Below are positions 1 through 9,314 of a stretch of DNA of 64,000 bases, piece by piece. Below the pieces are notes generated by a model. The model was not told the origin of the DNA, made no database searches, and was given only the letters and a program-made list of their open reading frames with translations. Source of the stretch: Shewanella sp. 1CM18E (GTDB lineage: Bacteria; Pseudomonadota; Gammaproteobacteria; Enterobacterales; Shewanellaceae); NCBI RefSeq assembly GCF_023161665.1, contig NZ_JALNTW010000004.1, positions 211,182 through 275,181 on the forward strand, written 5' to 3'. A program made the position numbers and the translations under genes. The number at the start of each line of letters is the position of its first letter. The first letter of the stretch is position 1.

Positions 1-77
1 CAAAACAGTATAACTGCTTTGCCTTTTTTGATGTCGCTTACTTAAGCTTAATGCCTGCTAATGCAGAGTTAGCTAAG

Positions 78-1541
78 TTACATGCCTAGTGCAGTTTTAA
101 CACGTTGGCCGTAACCACTATCAGCAGCAGTAAAGTGTTCTACCATCTTCAGCTGCGTAGCTTCGCTAACTAGACTCAAACTACCAACGATATTAGCAAT
201 CAAGCGCGCTTTTTCATCTTCTGGCAGTAAACGATACAAGTCACCAGCTTGACTGAAATCATCTTGGTCGTAACGACTGTAGCGGTCAGCTTCGCCATCT
301 AAACGCAGTGGTGGCTCAGCAAATTGCGCTTGGTCTTGTAGGCCGTCAAAACTGTTTGGTCCGTAGTTTCTGCTTGCATCACCACCTGTTTGGCTACCAG
401 AGAATGGACATTGTGTACCCGCCATTGCTCCGCCACGCTGATGATGATTAGCTGTTGTTGCATGTGGGCAGTTAACAGCTAACTGGTTGTAGTTGGCACC
501 AATACGGTAGCGTTGAGCGTCAGCATAAGCGAACAAACGTGCTTGCAGCATCTTATCTGGCGATGCCCCTACACCTGGTACCAAGTTGCTTGGCGCTAGT
601 GCCACTTGCTCAACTTCTGCAAAGTAGTTTTGCGGTAAACGGTTTAGCTCTAACTCACCAATTTCAATCAGTGGATAATCAGCGTGTGGCCATACTTTGG
701 TAAGGTCAAACGGGTTGATCTTGTAAGTATTAGCCTCAGCTTCTGGCATGATCTGTACTTTAACGGCCCACTTAGGGAAGTTACCGTCAGTAATCGCTGC
801 CACCATATCGCGCTGTGACGAATCAGGATCAATACCTTTAAGGATATCCGCCTGCTCAGCTGTTAAGTTAGCAATACCTTGCTTAGTCTTAAAGTGGAAC
901 TTCACCCAGAAACGCTCACCTTCTGCGTTCCAGAAAGAGAATGTGTGTGAACCAAAACCATGCATTTGACGGTAGTTAGCTGGAATACCACGGTCTGACA
1001 TCAATACTGTCACCTGATGCATAGCTTCTGGATTTAGTGCCCAGAAGTCCCACATTGCATGTGGATCTTTCAGGTTTGTCTGTGGATTACGCTTCTGGGT
1101 ATGGATAAAGTCTGGGAACTTAATACCATCACGTAAGAAGAACGTCGGCGTGTTATTACCTACGATATCGTGATTACCGCGAGTCGTGTAAAAACGTAGG
1201 CCAAAGCCGCGTGGATCACGCTCTGCATCAGCAGAACCCATTTCACCACCAACTGTAGAGAAACGCACAAAGGTTTCAGTCTCTTTACCTACACCGTTGA
1301 AGTGGTCAGCGATTGTGTACTCGCTCATATCGCGAGTTAGGGTGAACTTACCGTAAACACCGGTACCTTTGGCATGCACGATACGCTCAGGGATGCGCTC
1401 GCGGTTAAAATGCGCTAGCTTCTCAATAAGGTGCCAATCTTGCAGTAATAGTGGACCACGCTCGCCTGCTGATAGTGAATTTTGGTCATCACTGATTGGT
1501 GCGCCATTTTGTGCGGTAAGAACTCGGTTTTGCTGACTCAT
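78..1541 (-). CDS. katA: Monofunctional haem catalase
   Basis: This 487-residue small-subunit catalase breaks down hydrogen peroxide to water and oxygen using haem. The distal-site segment ERIVHAKG places the catalytic His at residue 56. The distal Asn is residue 129 (DIVGNNTP) and the proximal haem ligand Tyr is residue 339 (RLFAYADAQRYR). These spacings match the His/Asn/Tyr spacing of bovine catalase exactly. There is no signal peptide, so it is probably cytoplasmic. The ATG is preceded by GAGGAG, and a short hairpin lies just upstream of that ribosome site. It stands alone, with a 468-bp gap upstream. I could not identify an OxyR site by eye. The family call is secure; the exact symbol (katA or katB) is not. 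Confidence 0.95.
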   Translation of the reverse strand: MSQQNRVLTAQNGAPISDDQNSLSAGERGPLLLQDWHLIEKLAHFNRERIPERIVHAKGTGVYGKFTLTRDMSEYTIADHFNGVGKETETFVRFSTVGGEMGSADAERDPRGFGLRFYTTRGNHDIVGNNTPTFFLRDGIKFPDFIHTQKRNPQTNLKDPHAMWDFWALNPEAMHQVTVLMSDRGIPANYRQMHGFGSHTFSFWNAEGERFWVKFHFKTKQGIANLTAEQADILKGIDPDSSQRDMVAAITDGNFPKWAVKVQIMPEAEANTYKINPFDLTKVWPHADYPLIEIGELELNRLPQNYFAEVEQVALAPSNLVPGVGASPDKMLQARLFAYADAQRYRIGANYNQLAVNCPHATTANHHQRGGAMAGTQCPFSGSQTGGDASRNYGPNSFDGLQDQAQFAEPPLRLDGEADRYSRYDQDDFSQAGDLYRLLPEDEKARLIANIVGSLSLVSEATQLKMVEHFTAADSGYGQRVKTALGM

Positions 1542-1555
1542 AAATTACTCCTCAC

Positions 1556-1576
1556 CTTGGCTAGCTTCGAGCCAAG
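1556..1576 (-). promoter_or_regulatory. Hairpin in the catalase leader next to the RBS
   Basis: A perfect 7-bp stem, CTTGGCT paired with AGCCAAG around a 7-nt loop, sits immediately 5' of the catalase GAGGAG ribosome site. It may stabilise the leader or modulate translation. Nothing in the sequence proves a function. Confidence 0.35.
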
Positions 1577-1962
1577 TTTCGATTAAATCAAATACGGTGG
1601 CCATGGTTTACCCCTAATCTGCGATACGCTATGGCAATGCGGCTACTTGCCGCTTGTCGATGTGGTAAGAATAAACACCTTCCACAAAACAATAAAACGA
1701 TTAAAGACGATAAGCTTAAACTAAATTACAGATTAAAGGAGGCGGAAAGATGGTGCTCAGTAAACTTCAATTTAATTAAGAGCTTGCAGATTAGTGTTGA
1801 ATTTAATTAACAGTATTGATGCTAATCAATAAATAAAATGTTCAGGTTTAATCACCAACAAGTTTTAAGTTTGTGAGTTTTAAACACTAGAAATCAACGA
1901 TTTATTGAGAAGAAAACAGAGGATAACTCCAGAAGGTAGTGTTTTTACTCTATTTACATTTG
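1577..1962. other. Intergenic region upstream of catalase
   Basis: This AT-rich non-coding stretch lies between the catalase leader hairpin and the terminator of the small membrane-protein gene. It must carry the catalase promoter, reading toward lower coordinates. I see no convincing ORF, repeat or clearly recognisable operator in it. Confidence 0.5.
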
Positions 1963-1995
1963 TAAAAAAAGGGAAGAATGAGTCATTTCTTCCCC
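1963..1995 (-). terminator. Rho-independent terminator of the YgjV-like gene
   Basis: Read on the minus strand, a GGGAAGAA/TTCTTCCC stem with a short loop is followed by a run of seven T residues. It begins about 15 bp past the stop codon of the small membrane-protein gene. Confidence 0.8.
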
Positions 1996-2009
1996 TAATT
2001 GGTTATTTT

Positions 2010-2264
2010 TTATAATTCTGTGGTGTCATTAATTTGTGAATCCGCTTTATAAAGCTTCACTAGGTAATAGGCGTCAATCAACACAATAAAGAAATTTACC
2101 AGTGCAACCGGAATGGCATCAATGGCTAAGCCATAAGCCACAAATAGCGCAGCACCAATTAGGTTCCACCAACGTAGCTTTTTAATGTTAGACATCATTA
2201 GCGATATCGCGACGACGACCGATGCTAGGTATCCTACCCATTCCCATATTGTTGCGTTATCCAT
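2010..2264 (-). CDS. Small YgjV-like inner-membrane protein
   Basis: This 84-residue hydrophobic protein has about three predicted membrane segments: roughly residues 6-24, 32-50 and 52-70, with a basic KKLRWW turn between the first two. The pattern resembles the YgjV family of short inner-membrane proteins, whose role is unknown. The gene is monocistronic, with its own terminator directly downstream and a separate gene upstream. Its tail is polar and acidic. Nothing in the sequence indicates a substrate. I am sure that it is a gene and moderately sure of the family. Confidence 0.75.
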   Translation of the reverse strand: MDNATIWEWVGYLASVVVAISLMMSNIKKLRWWNLIGAALFVAYGLAIDAIPVALVNFFIVLIDAYYLVKLYKADSQINDTTEL

Positions 2265-2439
2265 CGCTTCCCCCTATTTATTGCCATGCTTTATCGGAGC
2301 AGTTTTTAGCCACATCACTAGCTAATTCAATAACCGATACTCGAAACATGACTTTATTATGATCAAAAAACCAACAATAAAACAGGGTTAAGCCAAACAA
2401 TTTACGCCTAGCAATATAACAAGAACACTAAGCTTACGC

Positions 2440-2877
2440 TTAACGCTTAACGACTGCCGCCGTCATGCGCGAAATACAGCAGAGCTCACCTGCACTATTA
2501 TGGATCAGCACTTCCCACACCGAGCTGCGCTTGCCCAAATGAATAGGTTTCGCCGTTGCCGTCAACAGGCCATTACGTGAAGCTTTGAGATGATTAGCAT
2601 TGATCTCTTGGCCAACGCAGTAGTAGTTTTCAAAGTCGACTGCAAAGTTTGCCGCATAGCTAGCAACCGTTTCAGCCAACGCGACATTTGCGCCACCATG
2701 CACTATCCCTAGAGGGTTATGTATCGCAGGCGTTGCAGGCATAGTCGCTACCATATAGTCATCACCAATCTCGGTAATAGTAATCCCCATGGTTTGCATC
2801 AAGGTGCCTTTGCCGTGCATTCCGGCATCCATCTTAGCGCAGATCTCAAGCGTTACAGGCTTAAACCAAATCGACAT
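2440..2877 (-). CDS. PaaI/YdiI-type hotdog-fold thioesterase
   Basis: This roughly 145-residue single hotdog-domain protein probably hydrolyses acyl- or aryl-CoA thioesters in the cytoplasm. The family signature is the segment HNPLGIVHGGANVALAET, where HGG and the following Glu form the usual active-site region of PaaI/YdiI/EntH-like enzymes. The frame can open at a TTG four codons upstream (2889), but GGAAAAAG sits at proper spacing before the ATG at 2877, which I prefer. No menaquinone or phenylacetate genes are adjacent, so the substrate cannot be inferred from context. Confidence 0.85.
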   Translation of the reverse strand: MSIWFKPVTLEICAKMDAGMHGKGTLMQTMGITITEIGDDYMVATMPATPAIHNPLGIVHGGANVALAETVASYAANFAVDFENYYCVGQEINANHLKASRNGLLTATAKPIHLGKRSSVWEVLIHNSAGELCCISRMTAAVVKR

Positions 2878-3045
2878 TTCTTTTTCCAAAAATACTATTA
2901 GTGCAACTAGTCTACTTTGTCTGCAAAGATCTTTAAACCTATCAAAATCTTGCTTGGCTATTTTAGCTTAAGAGTTGGAATATAGAGTTGAAATAAAAAG
3001 TAATAGGGATATAGGCAGGATAGATATCATGTAATGAACAGAAAC

Positions 3046-3085
3046 AATTCAGCCCAAACAGCAGATTTGCTACTTGGGCTGAATT
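3046..3085. terminator. Long two-tier stem-loop downstream of deoD
   Basis: A perfect 12-bp stem (AATTCAGCCCAA with TTGGGCTGAATT) encloses a second AGCA/TGCT stem. It lies about 160 bp past the deoD stop, in the 365-bp gap before the thioesterase gene. On the minus strand it is followed by a moderately T-rich stretch, so it may terminate deoD transcription. It could instead be an mRNA-stabilising element. The rest of the gap shows nothing recognisable. Confidence 0.5.
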
Positions 3086-3242
3086 GGCGCGCGACTAGGC
3101 TTAGTATTTTTTGTTGATAACGCTGGGCGTCCAACTTAATGTGCCTAGCCGCGGCCATAGGGTAAAACGTTACACTTACAACAGATCACTATCTAATGGC
3201 GCGCAAAATACTTTAATAAGCTTAAGCAACCATTAATATTGA

Positions 3243-3953
3243 TTAAAGTAAGTCTTCTACCGCATCTAGAGTAAGCTTGATCATGTCATTCAGCGTTTGC
3301 TGACGCTCTTCAGCAGTCAAATGCAAACCTTGGCGAATGTGGTCCGTTACTGTCATCATCGCCAATGCCTTAGCGCCATATTCAGTCGCAACACCGTATA
3401 AACCAGCCGCTTCCATTTCGACGCCTAAGATGCCGTACTTTTCCATTAGGTCGTAACGTTCTTCATCAGCGCTATAGAATAGATCTGAAGAGTAAAGGTT
3501 ACCGACATGGTAGTTAGCGCCTAGCTTTTCAGCTGAATCAGCAGCACGCTTAAGTAGGTTAAAGTCAGCAATCATTGCAAAGTCAGTGTGTGCAAAGCGA
3601 GTTCTGTTTACTGCAGAATCAGTACTTGCGCCCATTGCCATAACAACGTCCATTAACTTGATGTTATCGCTGATAGCGCCACAAGAACCGATGCGAACGA
3701 TATTCTCAACGCCGTATTCAGTGATCAGCTCTTTAGCGTAGATAGAGATAGATGGAATACCCATGCCAGAACCCATAACAGAGATCTTCTTGCCTTTGTA
3801 CTCACCGGTGTAGCCCAACATATTACGTACGTCTGTAATCAATACAGCGTTTTCTAAGAAGTTGTCAGCAATGTATTTAGCACGCAGTGGATCACCAGGC
3901 ATTAATACTGTTTTAGCGAAAGCACCGTTTTCGGCATTGATATGTGGAGTCAT
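3243..3953 (-). CDS. deoD: Purine-nucleoside phosphorylase, DeoD type
   Basis: This 236-residue hexameric-type purine nucleoside phosphorylase cleaves purine (deoxy)nucleosides with phosphate to free base and (deoxy)ribose 1-phosphate. Visible family hallmarks are [12 protein letters not shown] near the N-terminus, the central GSGMGIPS phosphate region, EMEAAGLYG (ribose contact) and VTDH with the purine-site Asp near residue 204. The length is as expected for DeoD. It lies downstream of nupC on the same strand, but a 266-bp MITE-like repeat separates them. Its promoter is therefore in, or disrupted by, that repeat, or it is read through from nupC. The rest of a deo operon is not in the window. 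Confidence 0.95.
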   Translation of the reverse strand: MTPHINAENGAFAKTVLMPGDPLRAKYIADNFLENAVLITDVRNMLGYTGEYKGKKISVMGSGMGIPSISIYAKELITEYGVENIVRIGSCGAISDNIKLMDVVMAMGASTDSAVNRTRFAHTDFAMIADFNLLKRAADSAEKLGANYHVGNLYSSDLFYSADEERYDLMEKYGILGVEMEAAGLYGVATEYGAKALAMMTVTDHIRQGLHLTAEERQQTLNDMIKLTLDAVEDLL

Positions 3954-3994
3954 GATATTTCCTTAAAAAAATTGAGTAGTTGTTTGCGCTAATA

Positions 3995-4260
3995 ATACCA
4001 ATCAGTATAAGAATTTAATCTACTCAGAGCGGTTTTTGGCAAACTAATTCAAGGCGAATAGCTGCAATAATGGTTATTCCCTTATCAAGCTATTCAACGC
4101 AGAAGTAGGCAGCCAAAAGCGCTCCAGAATGGCGAGTTTTAGCGATTCTGATGCTGTGTTAACGAGCTTGAACGTAGAGCAACTATGCTCTTCACTCGTT
4201 GCCTTGCCTCAAAACCGCTAAACTCTCGCTGAGTGACTAAATGTTTATACTGATTGGTAT
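3995..4260. repeat. MITE-like element with 16-bp terminal inverted repeats
   Basis: The element begins with ATACCAATCAGTATAA (3995-4010) and ends with its exact reverse complement (4245-4260). Inside are further inverted matches, ACTCAG...CTGAGT and AGCGGTTTT...AAAACCGCT, so the ends form nested imperfect inverted repeats. It holds no ORF and no transposase. It fills nearly all of the gap between deoD and nupC. The structure fits a non-autonomous miniature transposable element. Only one copy is visible in this window. Confidence 0.8.
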
Positions 4261-4304
4261 AAACACCTACTCATGATAAAAATTACAATTTCAAACCAGA
4301 GTGG

Positions 4305-5531
4305 TTAACCCGCTAAGCTGTATAGCAAACCTGCAATGGTACCGCTCATTAAGTTAGCTAGAGCTGCAGCGATTAGGGCTTTCATACCTAGAGCGCTTAA
4401 GTCTTGACGACGCTCAGGGCAAAGCGCTGCTAAACCACCAATAACCATGGCTAATGAACCAATATTAGCGAAACCACACAGGGCAAAACTAATAATAATT
4501 TGCGTCTTTTCAGATAGCTGATCTGCCACTTTTAAGAAGTCGATATAAGCAACAAACTCGTTGATAACCATCTTTTGGCCAATAAACGATGCCGCTTGAG
4601 TCGCTTCGCTCCAAGGTACACCCATCACCCAAGCAAGCGGTGCAAGTAAGTAACCTAAGATAGCTTGCATGGTTAGGCCTTCAATACCGAACCAACCACC
4701 AATACCACCTAACATGCCGTTCACCATAGCGATTAGCGCTACGAATGCTAACAACAAGGCTGATACAGACATGACTTGCTGCATACCCATTGCGGCACCG
4801 CCAGCGGCTGCATCAAGCACGTTAGCTGGCTTGTCTTCCACATCGTCCATCACTTTCTTGATATCGTTTTGTGGCGTTTCAGTTTCTGGCCACATTAGTT
4901 TGGCAAACAATAAACCAGCAGGAGCAGTCATAAACGCTGCGGTTAGCACGTATTTAACGTCAACACCCATCTGGATATAACCAATCATGGTGCCGCCAGC
5001 AACCGATGCTAAACCGCCCGTCATCACTGCGAATAACTCAGAGCGAGTCATGTGTTTTACGAAAGGACGCACCATTGATGGCGCTTCAATTGGACCAACA
5101 AAAATGTTAGCCGTTGCCGATAATGATTCTGCACGGCTTGAGCCCAGCAGCTTAGATAAGCCGCCACCGATAAGGCCAATAACCATCTGCATAATGCCAA
5201 GGTAATAAAGTACGGCAATTAATGCGCTAATAAAGACCACAACAAATAGCACGTTAATCACAAAGATAAAGCCAACACCAAATTTTGCTAAGTCGCCAAA
5301 TAAGAAGGTTAAACCTTCGTTAGCATAGCCAATAACATGCATTACGCCGTTTGATGCGCCATCTAGCACTGCTTGACCCATTGGCACATACATAACAAAT
5401 GCACCAAAGGCGACTTGAAACGCAAGTGCACCTAATACTGTTCTAAGGTTAATTGCTTTTCTATTTTCTGATAAGGCTACTGCCAGTCCCATTAGACACA
5501 GCATACCGAACAAACTGATGAAAACTTCCAT
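4305..5531 (-). CDS. nupC: NupC-family concentrative nucleoside transporter
   Basis: This 408-residue inner-membrane transporter of the CNT family carries out cation-coupled nucleoside uptake. It shows the family architecture: an N-terminal hydrophobic region, then the conserved core with FVGPIEAPSMVRPF and later FVAYIDF and CGFANIGSLAM, the two re-entrant/unwound binding-site regions of CNTs. The length is typical. The neighbouring deoD on the same strand would process imported purine nucleosides, so the two form a salvage unit. I looked for a CRP or CytR site upstream and found none that convinced me. Substrate preference cannot be read from the sequence. Confidence 0.93.
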   Translation of the reverse strand: MEVFISLFGMLCLMGLAVALSENRKAINLRTVLGALAFQVAFGAFVMYVPMGQAVLDGASNGVMHVIGYANEGLTFLFGDLAKFGVGFIFVINVLFVVVFISALIAVLYYLGIMQMVIGLIGGGLSKLLGSSRAESLSATANIFVGPIEAPSMVRPFVKHMTRSELFAVMTGGLASVAGGTMIGYIQMGVDVKYVLTAAFMTAPAGLLFAKLMWPETETPQNDIKKVMDDVEDKPANVLDAAAGGAAMGMQQVMSVSALLLAFVALIAMVNGMLGGIGGWFGIEGLTMQAILGYLLAPLAWVMGVPWSEATQAASFIGQKMVINEFVAYIDFLKVADQLSEKTQIIISFALCGFANIGSLAMVIGGLAALCPERRQDLSALGMKALIAAALANLMSGTIAGLLYSLAG

Positions 5532-6115
5532 AACTTTATTACCATTTAAATCTTGATGTGTCCGCAGTGTATACAGGCAAAAGTTTGCTGCAAGGAGTTA
5601 ACTAGGATTTGCTGCAGATAATTTGGAATTTTGTCGAGTTCGCACTTCACTGAATGCGAAGCAAGTAAAAATCGCACAAAAGTAAACATTAGCAAAACAA
5701 AAATTAGACACAAAGCCAACTGCCGAGCCAAATAAAGCCACAACAGATTACATTTAAAGTGATTTACAAAAGGGGAAGGACAAACAATTTTAGCGCTCTA
5801 AAACAGCCGGAAACCGATCAAATAGCTACAGTTTTGTAATTTTACAACTTAAATAAACGACCCTAAACTTAGGTTATTCATGCTTAACAGCTGTTTTAGG
5901 CATTCTTACTGCGATTCGTCATTATTAACTGCGCTAGATTAACCATAAATTAAATCAGCATACAAAGAGCATCACCCCAGGCTAGCAGCTTTAGTTGATG
6001 GCTATTTAAGTTAAGGCTCTAATTGCATAGCGCTATAACCAAGCGAGTTATAGCTTTCCAAGGTCAATTTTTAATAAAGCCTTTTCTGTGGACTCATTTT
6101 TTAATCGAAGTGTTT
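5532..6115. other. Intergenic region upstream of nupC
   Basis: This non-coding stretch of about 580 bp lies between nupC and the CsgD-like regulator, both on the minus strand. It must hold the nupC promoter and the end of the regulator transcript. A 65-codon open frame (5546-5743) has only a TTG start without a ribosome site, and I do not call it. I saw no repeat or strong terminator. Confidence 0.5.
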
Positions 6116-6790
6116 TTAATGAGTCAGTGCAAATAAATCTAAGTGACTCTGAAATGATTGTGCCCAACGCAACAACTCGACTCGATTACGAGCTTGGGTC
6201 TTTCTAAAAATCGAGGAAATGTGTGCTTTAACCGTGTGCTCACTAATGCTGAGCTTATTGGCGATCTCTTTATTACGCGCACCACTAGACACTAACTGAA
6301 TAATGGTCTTTTCACGGTTTGTCAGTACTTCTAAGGTTTCAGCGCTCTCGGTAGTTAAGTCTTGAGAAACTTCAACCTTACTCACTAAATGACGAAATAC
6401 TTTGCTTAGCAAAGGTCTATCAAACCAAAGCTCATCGGCCAACATCTTGCGTAATCCGGTAAGCAATAGATCCATGCGCTCCTCAAGAAACAGTAAGCCA
6501 CAAAAGCCGCCTAATAATGCTGCTTCACCATTTAAACGCTCGCGTTCAACCTCATATAAGGCAACAGGTACATGCTTAACGAGTTGAGTCGCCACTAGAG
6601 GAATACCATTATTATCTAACGCAGCACCTTGCTGAGACACGAGGTAAAAGCAGCGTTTATTGGTATCAGTTTCTAACTGCTCAATATCCGAGACAACCCG
6701 TGTTTTTAGTCCTATAGAATCTGCAAGAATAGCTAAATGGCAAGGGGAAGCCACTTGATGAAGGAAGACTATTTCGTCAATTTTACTCAT
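6116..6790 (-). CDS. CsgD-like LuxR-family transcriptional regulator
   Basis: This roughly 224-residue regulator has a degenerate receiver-like N-terminal domain (about residues 1-135) and a C-terminal LuxR-type helix-turn-helix (LTNREKTIIQL...SEHTVKAHISSIFRKT). The size and arrangement match CsgD, the biofilm-matrix regulator of enterobacteria. The ATG at 6790 has GGGAGAAAAG just upstream and is preferred over an upstream Met that would add 15 residues. No csg (curli) genes lie nearby. The window instead carries a Fap amyloid operon and a pilus operon, which are possible but unproven targets. The family call is good; the regulon is unknown. Confidence 0.8.
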   Translation of the reverse strand: MSKIDEIVFLHQVASPCHLAILADSIGLKTRVVSDIEQLETDTNKRCFYLVSQQGAALDNNGIPLVATQLVKHVPVALYEVERERLNGEAALLGGFCGLLFLEERMDLLLTGLRKMLADELWFDRPLLSKVFRHLVSKVEVSQDLTTESAETLEVLTNREKTIIQLVSSGARNKEIANKLSISEHTVKAHISSIFRKTQARNRVELLRWAQSFQSHLDLFALTH

Positions 6791-7022
6791 CACTTTTCTC
6801 CCTGAAAAGTTATGCCTGTCCGCTAAACAAAACAAAAGCTAATGTAGTTATTGCTGCAATAGCAGCTTACACCTGCAATATGTCGACTCGATAACGGAGA
6901 TGACTTCGGCATTATTAAATATTTATGCAGACCGCATCATGCGATCCGCCAAAAACAGCGAGAGTATACAGAGTTTATTCACCCTCTGCTGCATTTGAGT
7001 GGTTTAACCTGTTAGCTTAATG

Positions 7023-7634
7023 TTAACTCTGCTGAGCTAGTTTTACACTCAATTGCTTGTCATGCAAATGTCCGAGCAGTAACACTGAGGCGATTGCGCC
7101 TATCAATGCCATTGCCATGTCAGACTGCGTGTCCCAAACATACCCTTGAGTACCTAAAAAGGCTTCGGCATCTTCACCGGTTAGCTCTGCAACCCACCAC
7201 TCAATCAGCTCGTAAAAGGCTGAAAATGCCAATGCAAAACAAACAGCTAAGAAGTTACACCAAGCCCCGACCTTAACCACATTAAGACGAATAAACACTT
7301 CACGCGCTAACAATGCCGGGATAAAACCTTGAGCTAAATGGCCAACCTTATCGTAATTGTTACGATCACCACCGGTCCAATCTGCGATCCAGTCAAATAA
7401 CGGCACTTCAGCATAGGTGTAATGCCCGCCGACCATTAAGATCACGCAATGCACTAAGACCAAACCATAAGCTAAACTGGTGAGCGCAAAACTTTTACGG
7501 GTAAGGATTAGTATTGGCAAGGCAATAATCGCCGGCGCCACTTCTAAAAACCAAGTAAATTGGTCTTTAGGATTAATCCCTGACCAAATCAATACAGCGA
7601 AGAATATCACTAGCCACACAGTGCTTTTATTCAA
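7023..7634 (-). CDS. yjdF: YjdF/DUF2238-type inner-membrane protein
   Basis: This roughly 203-residue multi-pass membrane protein has about six hydrophobic segments. The family segment YDKVGHLAQGFIPALLARE carries conserved Asp and His in or near the membrane, followed by FYELIEWW. These mark the DUF2238/YjdF family, whose biochemical function is not established. The frame can start at an ATG at 7655, but GAGGGAG is correctly placed for a TTG start at 7634 that gives MNKSTVWL, so I prefer that start. The gene stands alone, divergent from serA. Confidence 0.8.
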   Translation of the reverse strand: MNKSTVWLVIFFAVLIWSGINPKDQFTWFLEVAPAIIALPILILTRKSFALTSLAYGLVLVHCVILMVGGHYTYAEVPLFDWIADWTGGDRNNYDKVGHLAQGFIPALLAREVFIRLNVVKVGAWCNFLAVCFALAFSAFYELIEWWVAELTGEDAEAFLGTQGYVWDTQSDMAMALIGAIASVLLLGHLHDKQLSVKLAQQS

Positions 7635-7898
7635 AATAACTCCCTCATATACCATATTGTTCTAAATTACGAATAAACACTTTAGCCATCTAGCCCTCCA
7701 CAGCAACCAAAAAAAGTGCTACTTTGTTACCTCTGTTACGCTTTCGAACTCTCGAAGCAAATTTCGGTTGTCGAGGCTTTACAGTCCTTAGTACATTGAC
7801 AGTCTATACCCAAACCACTCCTACAACGTAGAGTTTAGTCGGCTCTGCGGTGGCATTAAGTATACATAATACATATAAACTAAAAGGGTACATAAATC

Positions 7899-9128
7899 AT
7901 GGCGAAACATTCGCTGGACAAGGATAAAATTAAGATCCTGCTGTTGGAAGGCGTCCACCAATCTGCGGTAGATGTGTTTGAACGTGCTGGTTACACTAAT
8001 ATTGAATATCACAAAGCATCACTTGCTGAAGATGAACTTCATGCGGCCGTTAAAGATGCGCATTTCATTGGTATTCGATCCCGTACCCAATTGACTGAAG
8101 ATGTCTTGTCCCGCGCTGAAAAACTAGTTGGTATTGGCTGTTTCTGTATTGGTACCAACCAAGTTAGCTTAAAAGCTGCTGAAAAACTGGGGATCCCAGT
8201 GTTTAACGCACCTTTCTCAAACACTCGTAGTGTGGCTGAATTGGTATTGGGCGAAATCATTATGTTGCTACGTGGTATTCCGCAGCGCAACGCCCTAGCC
8301 CACCGCGGCGGTTGGCTAAAAAGCGCCTCTGGCAGCTATGAAGCTCGCGGCAAAACTTTAGGTGTTATCGGTTACGGCCATATTGGTACTCAGTTAGGTA
8401 TTTTGGCTGAAACACTAGGTATGCGAGTGATTTTCTTCGATATCGAAGACAAGCTACCGTTAGGTAACGCCCAGCAAGTGCATTCACTGCAGCAACTGCT
8501 TTCATTGGCAGATGTAGTGAGCCTACACGTACCAGAAACACCACAAACCAAAGAGATGATTGGTCATGAAGAACTTGCCTTTATGCGTAAAGGTAGCATC
8601 TTGATTAACGCATCTCGCGGTACCGTAGTCGATATTGATGCATTAGCGGCATCACTTAAAGAAGAGCATCTTGCAGGTGCGGCAATCGACGTGTTCCCGG
8701 TTGAACCTAAGTCAAATGATGATGAGTTTATCAGCCCACTGCGCGGCTTAGATAACGTGTTACTGACTCCTCATGTGGGTGGCAGCACAGCTGAAGCCCA
8801 AGAGAACATCGGTATTGAGGTTGCTGGTAAGCTTGCGAAGTACTCTGATAATGGTTCGACCATGACAGCAGTTAACTTCCCTGAAGTATCGCTGGCGCAA
8901 CATACAGGCACATCTCGCTTGTTGCATATTCACCACAACCGCCCTGGTATTCTAATCAAGATTAACTCGGCGTTTGCAGAGAAAGGCATCAACATTGCTG
9001 CTCAGTATCTACAAACTACCGCTGAAATTGGTTATGTAGTGATGGAAGTCGACTCAGATCAAGCTGATGAAGCCTTAGTTGAAATGCAGGCAATTGAAGG
9101 GACGATTAGAACCCGTTTACTTCACTGA
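7899..9128 (+). CDS. serA: D-3-phosphoglycerate dehydrogenase
   Basis: This 409-residue enzyme catalyses the first step of serine synthesis, the NAD-dependent oxidation of 3-phosphoglycerate to phosphohydroxypyruvate. It aligns nearly end to end with E. coli SerA. The Rossmann motif GYGHIGTQLG is near residue 160. The catalytic Arg (NASRGTVVDI, about 240), Glu (VFPVEP, about 269) and His (TPHVGGST, about 292) are all present. A C-terminal ACT domain (about 335-409) provides serine feedback inhibition in this enzyme class. It is monocistronic, followed by a strong terminator, and divergent from the YjdF-like gene. Confidence 0.97.
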   Translation: MAKHSLDKDKIKILLLEGVHQSAVDVFERAGYTNIEYHKASLAEDELHAAVKDAHFIGIRSRTQLTEDVLSRAEKLVGIGCFCIGTNQVSLKAAEKLGIPVFNAPFSNTRSVAELVLGEIIMLLRGIPQRNALAHRGGWLKSASGSYEARGKTLGVIGYGHIGTQLGILAETLGMRVIFFDIEDKLPLGNAQQVHSLQQLLSLADVVSLHVPETPQTKEMIGHEELAFMRKGSILINASRGTVVDIDALAASLKEEHLAGAAIDVFPVEPKSNDDEFISPLRGLDNVLLTPHVGGSTAEAQENIGIEVAGKLAKYSDNGSTMTAVNFPEVSLAQHTGTSRLLHIHHNRPGILIKINSAFAEKGINIAAQYLQTTAEIGYVVMEVDSDQADEALVEMQAIEGTIRTRLLH

Positions 9129-9178
9129 TTGAAGCTATAAACCTGGTGAGTTAGCACCAAGCTAATAGCACGTAAAAT

Positions 9179-9216
9179 AAGGCCGTATAAATCAGTTTAT
9201 ACGGCCTTTGTTTTTA
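9179..9216 (+). terminator. Rho-independent terminator of serA
   Basis: A perfect stem, GGCCGTATAAA with TTTATACGGCC and a TCAG-type loop, is followed by TTTGTTTTT. It lies 50 bp past the serA stop. Confidence 0.92.
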
Positions 9217-9314
9217 TCTACTGCGACACAAATTGTTTGAGCTACTGCGCTTGCACGCTTGGAAATTAGCGGTACAATCATTGTCCTTACTTGATTTAAT
9301 TCTTGGACTCTCAG

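Noticed and set aside
5546-5743. A 65-codon hydrophobic frame just upstream of nupC
   Set aside because: It has only a TTG start, no ribosome site and no recognisable family. It lies in the nupC leader and is best seen as chance.
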